NCBI GenBank assembly: GCA_028275075.1
Contig: JAQCNK010000264.1
Location: 1-10,989, forward strand
DNA: 10,989 nt
Source of the DNA: Haloarcula sp.
Lineage (GTDB): Archaea; Halobacteriota; Halobacteria; Halobacteriales; Haloarculaceae
Direction: 5' to 3'
In this document: positions 1 through 6,593 of the stretch, piece by piece
Layout of the letters: each line of letters starts with the position of its first letter
Position numbering within the stretch: the stretch's first letter is position 1
Translations under genes and position numbers: made by a program
The notes under the pieces: model-generated
Told to the model about the DNA's origin: nothing
The model's input: the letters and a program-made list of their open reading frames with translations, nothing else
Database searches by the model: none

Positions 1-197
1 CAAAACCATACCCAACTGACTGTCTGGCTGCCACGTTCCCAGTACTGTGTCGCGCGCGCCCCGCTGTCTTGGGTATACCAGCCCCATCCACGTCTCATGT
101 AACCGGCGGAAATCGACGCGAAGACCCTCAATAACTCCGTTGCTCCCGACTGGCATACCTATCAGTTTACCCCGCCCGTGCTAAAGCTTTCAGGCTC
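1..197. other. Left-edge stretch with no supported gene
   Basis: No reading frame here has the acidic composition or length expected of a haloarchaeal gene. An ATG on the minus strand at base 9 could be the first codon of a gene running off the left edge, but no AT-rich promoter box sits about 26 bases upstream of it, so I do not call it. The stretch contains a short GC alternation near 51-60 and nothing else I can name. Confidence 0.5.
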
Positions 198-278
198 ATA
201 CTGCCGGCTGTAACATTACGGACGCATTCGACACCCCGGGCTGGGCGAATATCTCCGCGTACGTACAGTCGACAGTAT
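198..278. repeat. 81-bp palindromic repeat, copy A
   Basis: The left arm ATACTGCCGGCTGTA (198-212) and right arm TACAGTCGACAGTAT (264-278) form an imperfect inverted repeat with 13 of 15 positions matching. Inside, ATTCG (225-229) and CGAAT (246-250) flank a core containing CCCCGGG. Read on the minus strand, its first 32 bases closely match copy B. The minus-strand end starts on the final A of the aldo/keto reductase stop codon (TGA at 280-278). Transcribed from that gene, it would form a long 3' hairpin. It is a member of the repeat family also found at 6309-6389 and 6953-7032. Confidence 0.85.
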
Positions 279-1117
279 CAGTCCCAGGCGTCGGGACCGA
301 AGTCCGGGTTGACCTTCCGGTCTTCGCGCTCGATACCGTCGATGCGGGCGATATCCTCGTCGCTGAGTTCGAGGTCCAGACTCTGCCAGTTGTCAGCGAT
401 GTGATCGCGGCCGGTCGCTTTCGGGATGGCGCTGACACCCTTTTGGTTGAGCCACGCGAGACTGACTTGGGCGGCACTGACACCGTGATCGGCTGCGATA
501 TCGGTCAGCACGTCGCTCTCAAAGACATCGCCGCGGGCCAGCGGCGAGTATGCGACGAGTTCGTAGTCGTGGTCGTCGGCGTGGGCACGGAGTTCCTCCT
601 GTTGGAGGAACGGGTGAATCTCGACCTGGTTGGCCAAAAGTGGGGCGTCGAGAATCTCCATGGCTTCCTCGACGTGGTGCGGTTCGAAGTTCGAGACGCC
701 AATGTTGTCGATCTTCCCCTCGCTGTAAAGTTCGTCGAGCGCACCAAGAGTCGCCTCTGGGTCGTATGCGCCCGCTGGCCAGTGGACGTACAACAACTCG
801 ACAGCGTCGACACCGAGGTCATCCAGACTTTGGTGTGTCGTTGCGTGAACGTCCTCGGCGGCTAGGTTCGAGTTCCAGACTTTTGTCGCGAGGAAAATAT
901 CTTCGCGGACCACGTCGGCGGCCGCGATGCCATCCCCGACGGCGTCTTCGTTGCCGTACACCTGTGCGGTGTCGACGTGCCGATAGCCCATCTCCAGGGC
1001 AGTCGTGACACTGTCAGCGCATTGGTCGGGGTCATCGTTCTGCCAAGTTCCGAGCCCCAGCATCGGCATACCGCTGGCGCGCGGAGCACTGTCCGCTGTT
1101 GGCGTCTGTTGTGACAT
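278..1117 (-). CDS. Aldo/keto reductase (279 aa)
   Basis: Probable cytosolic NADPH-dependent oxidoreductase of the AKR superfamily, a single TIM-barrel protein of normal length that reduces aldehydes or ketones. The catalytic tetrad is visible: D49 and Y54 in HVDTAQVYGNE, K79 in LATKVWN and H112 in YVHWPAG. The GVSNF motif and the late IPKATGRDHIADN segment fit the cofactor phosphate-binding region. The start is taken at MSQQTPTADS. The frame stays open upstream for another 190 codons, but that part lies antisense to the halocyanin gene and looks nothing like an AKR. A TATA-like box (GCTTTTCA, minus strand, 1142-1149) sits 25-32 bases upstream. It is transcribed divergently from halocyanin across 103 bp. 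The natural substrate cannot be told from sequence; 2,5-diketo-gluconate-reductase-like enzymes are the usual annotation for such proteins. Confidence 0.93.
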   Translation of the reverse strand: MSQQTPTADSAPRASGMPMLGLGTWQNDDPDQCADSVTTALEMGYRHVDTAQVYGNEDAVGDGIAAADVVREDIFLATKVWNSNLAAEDVHATTHQSLDDLGVDAVELLYVHWPAGAYDPEATLGALDELYSEGKIDNIGVSNFEPHHVEEAMEILDAPLLANQVEIHPFLQQEELRAHADDHDYELVAYSPLARGDVFESDVLTDIAADHGVSAAQVSLAWLNQKGVSAIPKATGRDHIADNWQSLDLELSDEDIARIDGIEREDRKVNPDFGPDAWD

Positions 1118-1185
1118 CACCGGAACTGTGGTGGTCACGGCTGAAAAGCGGCCGGGAACCGGTGGCTCGGGACAACTGGAAACCG

Positions 1186-1192
1186 ACATATT
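1186..1192 (+). promoter_or_regulatory. TATA-like box of the halocyanin gene
   Basis: ACATATT is centred about 32 bases before the ATG at 1221. That spacing would give a transcript with a very short leader. It is the only AT-rich hexamer-like element in this GC-rich intergenic stretch. Confidence 0.45.
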
Positions 1193-1220
1193 CAGGACAG
1201 GCCGGTCCAAACGACGAGCC

Positions 1221-1958
1221 ATGACAGACGGTAGTAGGGACGTGTCTCGTCGGGCTTTTATGCGGACCGCTACGGGGGCGACGGCCGCTGCAGCCGCGAC
1301 CGGCACTGCCGCCGCACAGGCGGAGACGGCGACTGAGAGTGGTACAGCGACCGCCACGCCGACTGGCACCGCGACAGACAGCGGTACCGAAGCCGAGACC
1401 GAAAGTAGTGATGATGGTGGCGGGCCGCCGGACTTTGGTGGTTTCCTTGATCCAGTCGGCAACTTCAGCGGGAGCGTCGTCGACGCTCGCGGGCAGGACA
1501 GCGTGACCGTCGAAGTCGGTGTCGAGGCCAACAGCGGTGCGTACGGGTTTGGTCCGGCCGCCGTCCACGTCGACAAGGGCGCGACAGTACAGTGGGAGTG
1601 GACCGGTGAGGGCGGCGGCCACAACGTCAAATCCGCTGACAGTGGGCCACTCGATTCGGGCAGTGCCATGTCGAGTGCAGGAGTCAACTACGAGCACACC
1701 TTCGAGTCCGATGGTATCTACAACTACGTCTGTGTCCCCCACGAGGGGCTCGGCATGAAGGGGTCGGTCGTCGTCGGCAGCGATTACCCGACAAAGAGCA
1801 CCGGGGGCAGCGGGAGCGAAAGCGGTCCGTTAGGCGTCCCAGGGAGCGCGAAAATGCTCGGCGTCGCCACCTCCGTCGTCATGGTTGCGACGCTCGGGAT
1901 GGCATACGTCTTCATGCGCTATGGCGGGAACTATGAGACGCCGGGCGACCAGTACTAG
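1221..1958 (+). CDS. Tat-exported, C-terminally membrane-anchored halocyanin (245 aa)
   Basis: Blue (type I) copper electron carrier facing the outside of the cell membrane. The N-terminus carries a twin-arginine signal (SRRAFMRTA, residues 9-17), an alanine-rich stretch and a probable AxA-type cleavage near residue 32, with no lipobox cysteine. A Thr/Glu/Ser/Gly-rich linker follows (about 35-68). The cupredoxin domain spans about 84-186, with copper ligands H134 (GGHNV), C171 (YVC), H174 (PHE) and M179 (GMKG). Residues 210-232 form one hydrophobic segment, followed by a short Tyr/Gly tail, so the mature protein should be anchored at its C-terminus. The start is the ATG before TDGSRDVSRR, because it leaves a normal Tat n-region. 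Halocyanins shuttle electrons in haloarchaeal respiratory chains; the partner here is unknown because no oxidase gene is adjacent. Its stop overlaps that of the next gene. Confidence 0.93.
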   Translation: MTDGSRDVSRRAFMRTATGATAAAAATGTAAAQAETATESGTATATPTGTATDSGTEAETESSDDGGGPPDFGGFLDPVGNFSGSVVDARGQDSVTVEVGVEANSGAYGFGPAAVHVDKGATVQWEWTGEGGGHNVKSADSGPLDSGSAMSSAGVNYEHTFESDGIYNYVCVPHEGLGMKGSVVVGSDYPTKSTGGSGSESGPLGVPGSAKMLGVATSVVMVATLGMAYVFMRYGGNYETPGDQY

Positions 1959-2467
1959 TCGGTTCGAATCTCGACCCCGGCGTCCCGCGGTTCACCCTCG
2001 ATAGTATCTACGACACGCCGGACAATCCGTGTCGCTTCCGTACGAACGAGCGGTTTGACTTTCTCGATAACCCAGCCGATGGAGACGAGTTTCGGCAGAT
2101 CAACGGCGCTGGCCGAGGCGGAACTGGCATCATACTCGATGTGGAGCACAACCTCCGTGGCCGCTTCGACGCCGTCGGGCGGATCAACCGGCGTTACACC
2201 CCAGAACCCCTCGGCGTCGATATCTTTGCGTATCCGCCAGTCGATCCGTTCGGGTGGGTCGACACCGGTCACCTCTGACCGGGCCGTGTAAGATAGCTTC
2301 CACCAGGAGAACTCCAGGGCGTATCTCGTTCCGACGGTTCCGTCACCGTCCTGTGTCACCTGATCGAGATACTCCGAATAGCGCGCATAGCCCGGAAAGT
2401 CGAGGAGGAAGTCGTACAGCTCTTCGGGCGGCGCGTAGACGACCGTGCGAGCCTCGATTTCGTCCAC
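1955..2467 (-). CDS. SRPBCC (START/polyketide cyclase-like) family protein (170 aa)
   Basis: Small soluble protein of the helix-grip SRPBCC fold, which binds hydrophobic ligands. The N-terminal pattern (EARTVVYAPPEELYDFLLDFPGY) is the typical first strand plus helix of the family, and it ends in a long amphipathic helix (IEKVKPLVRTEATRIVRRVVDTI) closing the pocket. Related proteins include Coq10/RatA-type and polyketide cyclase-like members; the ligand here is unknown. I chose the GTG at 2467 (VDEIEARTVV) because the fold begins directly after it. The frame is open upstream by 88 more codons, but that part runs antisense to the next gene and has no domain character. A TTG at 2479 or a GTG at 2494 are alternatives. 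It converges with halocyanin, sharing the CTAG at 1955-1958, and diverges from the small regulator at 2597. Confidence 0.82.
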   Translation of the reverse strand: MDEIEARTVVYAPPEELYDFLLDFPGYARYSEYLDQVTQDGDGTVGTRYALEFSWWKLSYTARSEVTGVDPPERIDWRIRKDIDAEGFWGVTPVDPPDGVEAATEVVLHIEYDASSASASAVDLPKLVSIGWVIEKVKPLVRTEATRIVRRVVDTIEGEPRDAGVEIRTD

Positions 2468-2560
2468 ACGAATCAAGGGGAGGGTCCCCACTGTAAGCTT
2501 TCGGCCACGCAGTGGCGAGAAATTGCCGAAAGATTCCCACTGCGCATGAGTTAGAACAAG

Positions 2561-2571
2561 AAATATTATTA
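2561..2571 (+). promoter_or_regulatory. TATA box of the small winged-helix regulator
   Basis: AAATATTATTA is centred about 31 bases before the ATG at 2597, and its right half is at the usual archaeal distance. This supports a leaderless or nearly leaderless transcript and selects the ATG at 2597 over the in-frame GTG at 2588 and TTG at 2591. Confidence 0.6.
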
Positions 2572-2596
2572 TCCTGTATTCTATACTGTGTTGTAC

Positions 2597-2866
2597 ATGA
2601 GTACATCCGACGTCACGCACGTCGAGGCCGATGGAAACGAGACGGGATGGGACGCCGTTGCGGATCTGCCCCCCAGCGCGAAGCTCGTCGCGAAGGTCTT
2701 GGAGTACAACGACAGCCTGACACAGAGCCAACTCGCCGAAGAGACGTTGCTGCCGCCCCGAACCGTCCGGTACGCGTTGACTCGCCTCGAAGAGGTCGAC
2801 GTAGTCGGTTCTCGGTTCTCCTTCTCGGACGCGCGCAAGCGTATCTATACGCTGGCTATCGAGTGA
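2597..2866 (+). CDS. Small MarR/TrmB-like winged-helix transcriptional regulator (89 aa)
   Basis: Almost the whole protein is one winged helix-turn-helix domain (about residues 23-88). Residues 27-38 (SAKLVAKVLEYN) form helix 1, 42-50 (TQSQLAEET) helix 2, and 53-64 (PPRTVRYALTRL) the likely recognition helix. The segment 69-86, ending in RKRIYTL, forms the wing. The first 20 residues are acidic and probably disordered. There is no ligand-binding or extra dimerisation domain, so it is at the short end of the MarR/TrmB-like group. Target genes are unknown. It precedes cetZ on the same strand by 167 bp, but cetZ has its own TATA box, so an operon is unlikely. Divergent control of the SRPBCC gene is possible, since the two starts are only 129 bp apart. 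Confidence 0.85.
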   Translation: MSTSDVTHVEADGNETGWDAVADLPPSAKLVAKVLEYNDSLTQSQLAEETLLPPRTVRYALTRLEEVDVVGSRFSFSDARKRIYTLAIE

Positions 2867-2870
2867 ATCG

Positions 2871-2886
2871 TTACAACCGACCGTAT
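2871..2886. repeat. Possible solo arm of the palindromic repeat
   Basis: TTACAACCGACCGTAT matches the right arm of copy B with a leading T (TTACAGCCGACAGTAT) at 14 of 16 positions. It lies five bases after the stop codon of the small regulator. No matching left arm or CCCGGG core is visible nearby, so it may be a decayed remnant or chance. Confidence 0.3.
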
Positions 2887-3003
2887 GAGGAGCCGAATTC
2901 TATCAATCGTTCTGTCGCCCCGTATACCTGCCGCTGGCACTGGCCGTGACGGTCGAACGGATGTAGCAACAGAGACTGCACCACAGTTCCGCTCAGGGCA
3001 ACG

Positions 3004-3013
3004 TTGATTAATT
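3004..3013 (+). promoter_or_regulatory. TATA box of cetZ
   Basis: TTGATTAATT is centred about 25 bases before the ATG at 3034. That is the right spacing for a leaderless transcript starting at or next to the ATG. Confidence 0.6.
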
Positions 3014-3033
3014 CCCGGGCTTAGATATGCCAT

Positions 3034-4107
3034 ATGAAAGTCGCCCTGATAGGTGTCGGTCAAGCAGGGGGAAAAGTCACGCAGTCCCTTGTGGAGTTCG
3101 ACTACAATATGGACTTCAACGCTGTTCGCGGCGCCCTCGCTGTCAACTCCGCGGAGGCCGACCTACAGAATCTCAACATCGATACGACCCTCATCGGCCG
3201 GGACAAGGTGAAAGGCCACGGTGTCGGCGGAGACAATGAACTCGGAGCCGAAATCATGCAGCAGAGCACGGGGGAAGTACTCGAAAATATCGACGGTCGA
3301 ATTACCAGCGAGGCCGAAGCTGTCGTGGTGGTCGCCGGACTGGGCGGTGGCACCGGTTCCGGCGGCGCGCCAAGGCTCGTCCAAGAACTTCAGCGTATCT
3401 ACGAGATACCGATCTACACCCTCGGCGTTCTCCCCGGTGATGACGAAGGGGCGCTCTATCAGGCCAACGCGGGCCGATCACTGAAGACTGCGGTTCGGGA
3501 GTCCGACTCGGTCATGCTCGTTGACAACGACGCCTGGCGCGGCTCCGGCGACAGCGTGGCCGAGGGATACGACCGGATCAACGACGCCATTGCCCAGCGC
3601 ATCGGCCTGTTGTTCGCCTCCGGCGAAGCCACCGAGGGCGTCGGTGAGAGTGTTGTCGACTCCTCGGAGGTCATTAACACCCTCCGTAGCGGTGGTATCT
3701 CCGCCATCGGCTACGCCGCCACCGAGGCCAGTGAGGACCCTGAAGAGAACGTCACCACAATCACCAGTGTCACGCGCAACGCCCTCCTGACGAGTACGAG
3801 CCTCCCCGACGTCACCGACGCCGAATCCGCGCTCCTGGTCATCGCCGGCGACCCAGATCGGCTCTCGCGCAAGGGCGTCGAACGCGCCCGTCGCTGGGTC
3901 GAGGACAAGACTGGGAGCATGGAGGTGCGTGGCGGAGACTTTCCCCTTGACTCGGGTAAAGTCGCCGCGCTGGTCGTCCTATCGGGTGTTGAGCGCTCCG
4001 AGAAGCTAAACGAGATCATGGAGAAGGCGAAAATGGCAGCCAATTCCCAGACCACCGAAACCAACCCCGACGAGTACACTAACGACGATCTCGACTCGCT
4101 GATATAG
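3034..4107 (+). CDS. cetZ: CetZ family tubulin-like cytoskeletal GTPase (357 aa)
   Basis: GTP-binding polymer-forming protein of the FtsZ/tubulin superfamily, of the archaeal CetZ group that affects cell shape and motility rather than acting as the main division ring. The N-terminal GVGQAGGK motif (residues 7-14) and the tubulin signature GGGTGSGG (104-111) bind the nucleotide. The segment VVDSSEVINTL (207-217), with D209 and E212, is the likely T7 loop that completes GTP hydrolysis across the subunit interface. The C-terminal tail ends in an acidic stretch and DDLDSLI. The protein lacks the long glycine-rich insertion I remember in Haloferax CetZ1, and its opening resembles CetZ2; that subgroup call is from memory. 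The gene has its own TATA box and is monocistronic in appearance. It converges on the hydrolase at 4175 with a hairpin between them. Confidence 0.94.
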   Translation: MKVALIGVGQAGGKVTQSLVEFDYNMDFNAVRGALAVNSAEADLQNLNIDTTLIGRDKVKGHGVGGDNELGAEIMQQSTGEVLENIDGRITSEAEAVVVVAGLGGGTGSGGAPRLVQELQRIYEIPIYTLGVLPGDDEGALYQANAGRSLKTAVRESDSVMLVDNDAWRGSGDSVAEGYDRINDAIAQRIGLLFASGEATEGVGESVVDSSEVINTLRSGGISAIGYAATEASEDPEENVTTITSVTRNALLTSTSLPDVTDAESALLVIAGDPDRLSRKGVERARRWVEDKTGSMEVRGGDFPLDSGKVAALVVLSGVERSEKLNEIMEKAKMAANSQTTETNPDEYTNDDLDSLI

Positions 4108-4147
4108 GGTATCGCCTCTCATCGTGGTGCTACGCGCCACGAAGAAG

Positions 4148-4167
4148 AGCGTGGCAACCGCCACGCT
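4148..4167. terminator. Hairpin between convergent cetZ and hydrolase genes
   Basis: A perfect 8-bp inverted repeat, AGCGTGGC and GCCACGCT, surrounds the loop AACC. It lies in the 67-bp gap between two converging stop codons, so it could act on both transcripts. There is no T-run directly after it on either strand, and archaeal termination usually depends on T-runs, so the role is inferred from position. Confidence 0.5.
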
Positions 4168-4174
4168 ATCCCCG

Positions 4175-5518
4175 TCAGACCAGGCTGGAACCGTTAAACT
4201 CGGTCCGGTCGTAGTCGTGGTCCATCAGGTCCAGAATCGTTGGCGTAATATCGTAGAGGTCGGCATCCTGGATGCGGGCCTCGGCATCGTCGACGATCAG
4301 CGTGGCGTTGTCGAAGGAGTGCATCCCGTTTCGCGGGCCGACACCGAAGACGTCCTCGCTGCCCTTGAACCCCGCTTTGAGGTCGAAGCCGTGGTTCGGA
4401 ACGACGACGAGGTCGGGGGCGATGTCGGAGTGGTCGCCGCGGAAGGCGTCCTCGCGTGTGACGACGCGGTCCGCGACTTTGTTGCCGTTAGGCCCTTCGA
4501 GACTCTCCAGGTTCTCTTTCAGGTCGTCACGGACATCTTCGTAGTCGTCCTCACTGACGCCGCCATTCGGTTCGCGACCATCGAGGTTGATGTAGAACCG
4601 GCCGGGGATCAGCGAGTAGGCCGTCGCGTCTTCACTGATATCGCCCAGTTCAGAGTGGTCGTCGGTCGAGAAGTCAAGCAAGCCTTGCTGTTCGAGCCAC
4701 TCGTTGAAGTGGACCTCATACTCCAGCGTGGTGAAGCCGTGGTCGGAGGCGACGACCATCGTGACATCGTCCGCGAGCTGGTCGCGAAGTTTCCCAAGGT
4801 ACTCATCGACCTTGCGGTAGAAGTCGAAGAACTCCTGCTGGTACTCGCCGTCCTGTTCGTAGTCCTTGAACAGGAAGTGGTTGACCCGGTCGGTGGTCAT
4901 GAACACGCCGAAGAAGAGATCCCAATCGTCTTGCTCGACGTAGTGAGAGAAGGCCTCGTAGCGCTGTTCGAGCGTCTTGTGAGCGTCCTCGACGAACTCG
5001 GTCTTGTCGTCGTCGTGCCCCAGCTTTGCGTTGACATCAATGCGGTAGTTGTTAGCCTGTAAGTGATCACGCAGGTCATCCGGGTACGCGGCCTTGTCGA
5101 CGCCGGGCGAGAGGAAGCCCGAGACCATCCGCTGGACATTGCGCTGTGGCGGGAAAGTGACGGGAACGTTCAGTACGGTGGCATCGCGTCCCTCGTCGGT
5201 GATGCGGTCCCAGAGCCGGGTCGCTTGGACGTCCCGACCCATTGGAACGTAGGTGTCGTACGAACCGACTTCGCGGTCCTGAAAGCCGTAGACTCCTGTC
5301 TCGCCCGGGTTGACACCAGTCGTTAGCGCCGGCCAGCAGGCGCTTGACTCCGGTGGTACGATACTGTCGATGGGGCCGGCAGCGCCTGACTGTTTCAGTT
5401 CGGTGAGATTCGGAAACACGTCCGGATGTTCGTCGATGAGGCTGTACGGTACCCCGTCAATACCGAAAAACGCCACGCGCGGCGCGTCGTCCCCTTTCAG
5501 ACGATCGAATAGTCCCAT
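4175..5518 (-). CDS. Alkaline phosphatase superfamily hydrolase (type I phosphodiesterase/nucleotide pyrophosphatase-like, 447 aa)
   Basis: Metal-dependent phosphohydrolase of the alkaline phosphatase fold. D21 in FFGIDG is the first metal ligand. The segment PPESSACWPALTTGVNPGETG (residues 55-75) carries the nucleophile region, with S58 or S59 the likely nucleophile. D210 and H214 (TTDRVNH), D259 and H260 (SDHGF), and H400 (GMHSFDN) complete the expected two-metal site. There is no signal peptide or membrane segment, so it is cytosolic, unlike secreted alkaline phosphatases. Families of this type cleave nucleotide pyrophosphates, phosphodiesters or sugar-phosphate esters; the substrate is unknown. 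The start is set at MGLFDRLKGDD; an ATG two codons upstream (5524) is equally possible. A TATA-like GAAAAGAA (5552-5559, minus strand) fits the upstream ATG slightly better. It lies downstream of ppa on the same strand with a 174-bp gap and an apparent promoter of its own. Confidence 0.9.
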   Translation of the reverse strand: MGLFDRLKGDDAPRVAFFGIDGVPYSLIDEHPDVFPNLTELKQSGAAGPIDSIVPPESSACWPALTTGVNPGETGVYGFQDREVGSYDTYVPMGRDVQATRLWDRITDEGRDATVLNVPVTFPPQRNVQRMVSGFLSPGVDKAAYPDDLRDHLQANNYRIDVNAKLGHDDDKTEFVEDAHKTLEQRYEAFSHYVEQDDWDLFFGVFMTTDRVNHFLFKDYEQDGEYQQEFFDFYRKVDEYLGKLRDQLADDVTMVVASDHGFTTLEYEVHFNEWLEQQGLLDFSTDDHSELGDISEDATAYSLIPGRFYINLDGREPNGGVSEDDYEDVRDDLKENLESLEGPNGNKVADRVVTREDAFRGDHSDIAPDLVVVPNHGFDLKAGFKGSEDVFGVGPRNGMHSFDNATLIVDDAEARIQDADLYDITPTILDLMDHDYDRTEFNGSSLV

Positions 5519-5692
5519 AGCCATCGTTAGACAGGTCGGGGACAAGAAGCTTCTTTTCGCAACCGCGTCAGAGAAAGCGGCAAAGCGTCCACACTACCGA
5601 TACCACGAGTATGAATCGGTATCCGGTGGGTCGGCAGTATCACTATCCAGTCCAGCGCCGATTCTGTCCGTTAACCGGAGTTTCGACAGCGC

Positions 5693-6226
5693 TCAGTTAA
5701 ACTGCTCGTCGTAGAGGTCCTGTGCGTGTTCGATTGCGTCCATCGCGGACTGCTTGTCTTCCCACCCCAGGGTCTCGACTTCCTTGCCCTCCTCCAGATT
5801 CTTGTACGTCGAGAAGAACTCGTCGATCTCGTCCAGTGTCTGCTGTGGGATGTCCCCGAGATCCTCGATGTGGTCGTATCGGGGGTCCTCTGTCGGGACA
5901 GCGATGACCTTATCATCCTGCTCGCCGTCGTCGTCCATCTTCATCAGTGCGACCGGCCGCGCCGTGACAACACAGCCGGGGAACGTCTGATCCTCGACGA
6001 GAACAAGCACGTCAAATGGGTCCTCGTCGTCGTAGTACGACTGGGGAATGAAGCCGTAGTCAGACGGGTAATGGACGTTCGAGTGCAACACCCGGTCGAG
6101 TACGACACCAGGGACGTCTTTATCATACTCGTATTTGTTTCGCTCACCTTTGAGACACTCCACGACAGCGTAGATCTCTTCGGGCGGGTTCGGTCCGGTT
6201 TCGAGGTCTTCCCAGAGATTCGTCAT
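5693..6226 (-). CDS. ppa: Family I inorganic pyrophosphatase (177 aa)
   Basis: Cytosolic enzyme that splits pyrophosphate to two phosphates and so pulls nucleic-acid, tRNA-charging and lipid synthesis forward. The family I signature appears as DEDPFDVLV (residues 67-75), with metal-binding D67, D69 and D72. Other conserved active-site segments are KYEYD (31-35) and HYPSDYGFIPQSYY (52-65). The length is normal and the acidic composition is typical of salt-loving archaea. Two ATG codons stand side by side (6229 and 6226); I use the second (MTNLWEDLE), which matches how I remember haloarchaeal homologues. The TATA box at 6249-6257 is 24-27 bases away, so the transcript is leaderless or nearly so. 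It is divergent from the PadR-type regulator, with a palindromic repeat in between. Confidence 0.96.
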   Translation of the reverse strand: MTNLWEDLETGPNPPEEIYAVVECLKGERNKYEYDKDVPGVVLDRVLHSNVHYPSDYGFIPQSYYDDEDPFDVLVLVEDQTFPGCVVTARPVALMKMDDDGEQDDKVIAVPTEDPRYDHIEDLGDIPQQTLDEIDEFFSTYKNLEEGKEVETLGWEDKQSAMDAIEHAQDLYDEQFN

Positions 6227-6248
6227 CATTCGCGTGTGTGCAGGGGCT

Positions 6249-6257
6249 ATTTAAAAC
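6249..6257 (-). promoter_or_regulatory. TATA box of ppa
   Basis: The minus strand reads TTTTAAATA, centred 24-27 bases before the paired ATG codons, with a purine-rich CGAAAATGG just upstream that could serve as a BRE. It is the strongest TATA-like element in the window. Confidence 0.75.
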
Positions 6258-6308
6258 CATTTTCGTAATCGGATCGTCAGACAGCGGCCATACGGGTCGG
6301 CTGGTCAC

Positions 6309-6389
6309 ATACTGTTGGCTGTACGTACGTGGAGATAATCGGCGCCCCGGGCTGGGCGATTTCTGCCGTGATGGTACAGCCGACAGTAT
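6309..6389. repeat. 81-bp palindromic repeat, copy B
   Basis: The left arm ATACTGTTGGCTGTA (6309-6323) and right arm TACAGCCGACAGTAT (6375-6389) are inverted repeats with 14 of 15 positions matching; the one mismatch is a possible G-U pair in RNA. The centre holds CCCCGGGCTGGGCGA, identical to the same stretch in copy A on the plus strand. The minus-strand version of copy A matches its opening ACTGT..GGCTGTACGTACG..GGAGATA almost base for base. It lies between divergent ppa and the PadR-type gene, outside both TATA boxes. I find no clear target-site duplication. Confidence 0.85.
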
Positions 6390-6564
6390 CAGGAACGCCG
6401 GCACGATTCTTCGCCCCGTCTGATAACCCGCACCGCCAAGCGATTGCTACTCATCAACGTTTTGGAATTGCGCTGATTCACTGAATTAGTAACAGTTACT
6501 GATGGTGGGAATATCTGCCATCATCCACTGTTATTACCGCGGCATACGGCGAAGTTAATAAGCG
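6390..6564. promoter_or_regulatory. Upstream region of the PadR-type regulator
   Basis: No gene is present. The stretch is more AT-rich than its surroundings and holds a perfect palindrome, AGTAAC-A-GTTACT, at 6488-6500, and a looser pair, GATGG (6501-6505) with CCATC (6518-6522). Its position 65-80 bases before the TATA box makes it a candidate control region for the regulator gene, possibly bound by the regulator itself. That role is inferred. Confidence 0.4.
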
Positions 6565-6571
6565 TTAAATA
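6565..6571 (+). promoter_or_regulatory. TATA box of the PadR-type regulator
   Basis: TTAAATA is centred 26 bases before the ATG at 6594, indicating a leaderless transcript. Confidence 0.7.
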
Positions 6572-6593
6572 GCCTGGTGACAGTTGTCTTACT

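Noticed and set aside
198..278. Insertion sequence with target-site duplication at the repeat copies
   Set aside because: No transposase gene is in the window and I found no convincing flanking duplication at any copy, so I call repeats and not mobile elements.
1118..1687. A 190-codon in-frame upstream extension of the aldo/keto reductase
   Set aside because: It lies antisense to the well-supported halocyanin gene, is Ala/Val/Pro/Ser-rich without AKR character, and a proper ATG with TATA-like spacing exists at 1117.
1959..2731. The 258-codon version of the SRPBCC gene
   Set aside because: The first 88 codons lie partly antisense to the small regulator and its promoter and lack domain character, so the GTG at 2467 is preferred.
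4124..5062. A 312-codon plus-strand frame opposite the phosphatase-superfamily gene
   Set aside because: The minus strand has a complete metal-site motif set. The plus frame is Val/Glu/Asp-rich mirror coding, typical of antisense frames in GC-rich acidic genes.
4175..6226. ppa and the phosphatase-superfamily gene as one phosphate operon
   Set aside because: They are on the same strand, but 174 bp and an apparent TATA-like box separate them; shared phosphate chemistry alone is not evidence.
5726..6268. A 180-codon plus-strand frame opposite ppa
   Set aside because: It is fully antisense to a clear pyrophosphatase with intact signature motifs and has no promoter of its own.
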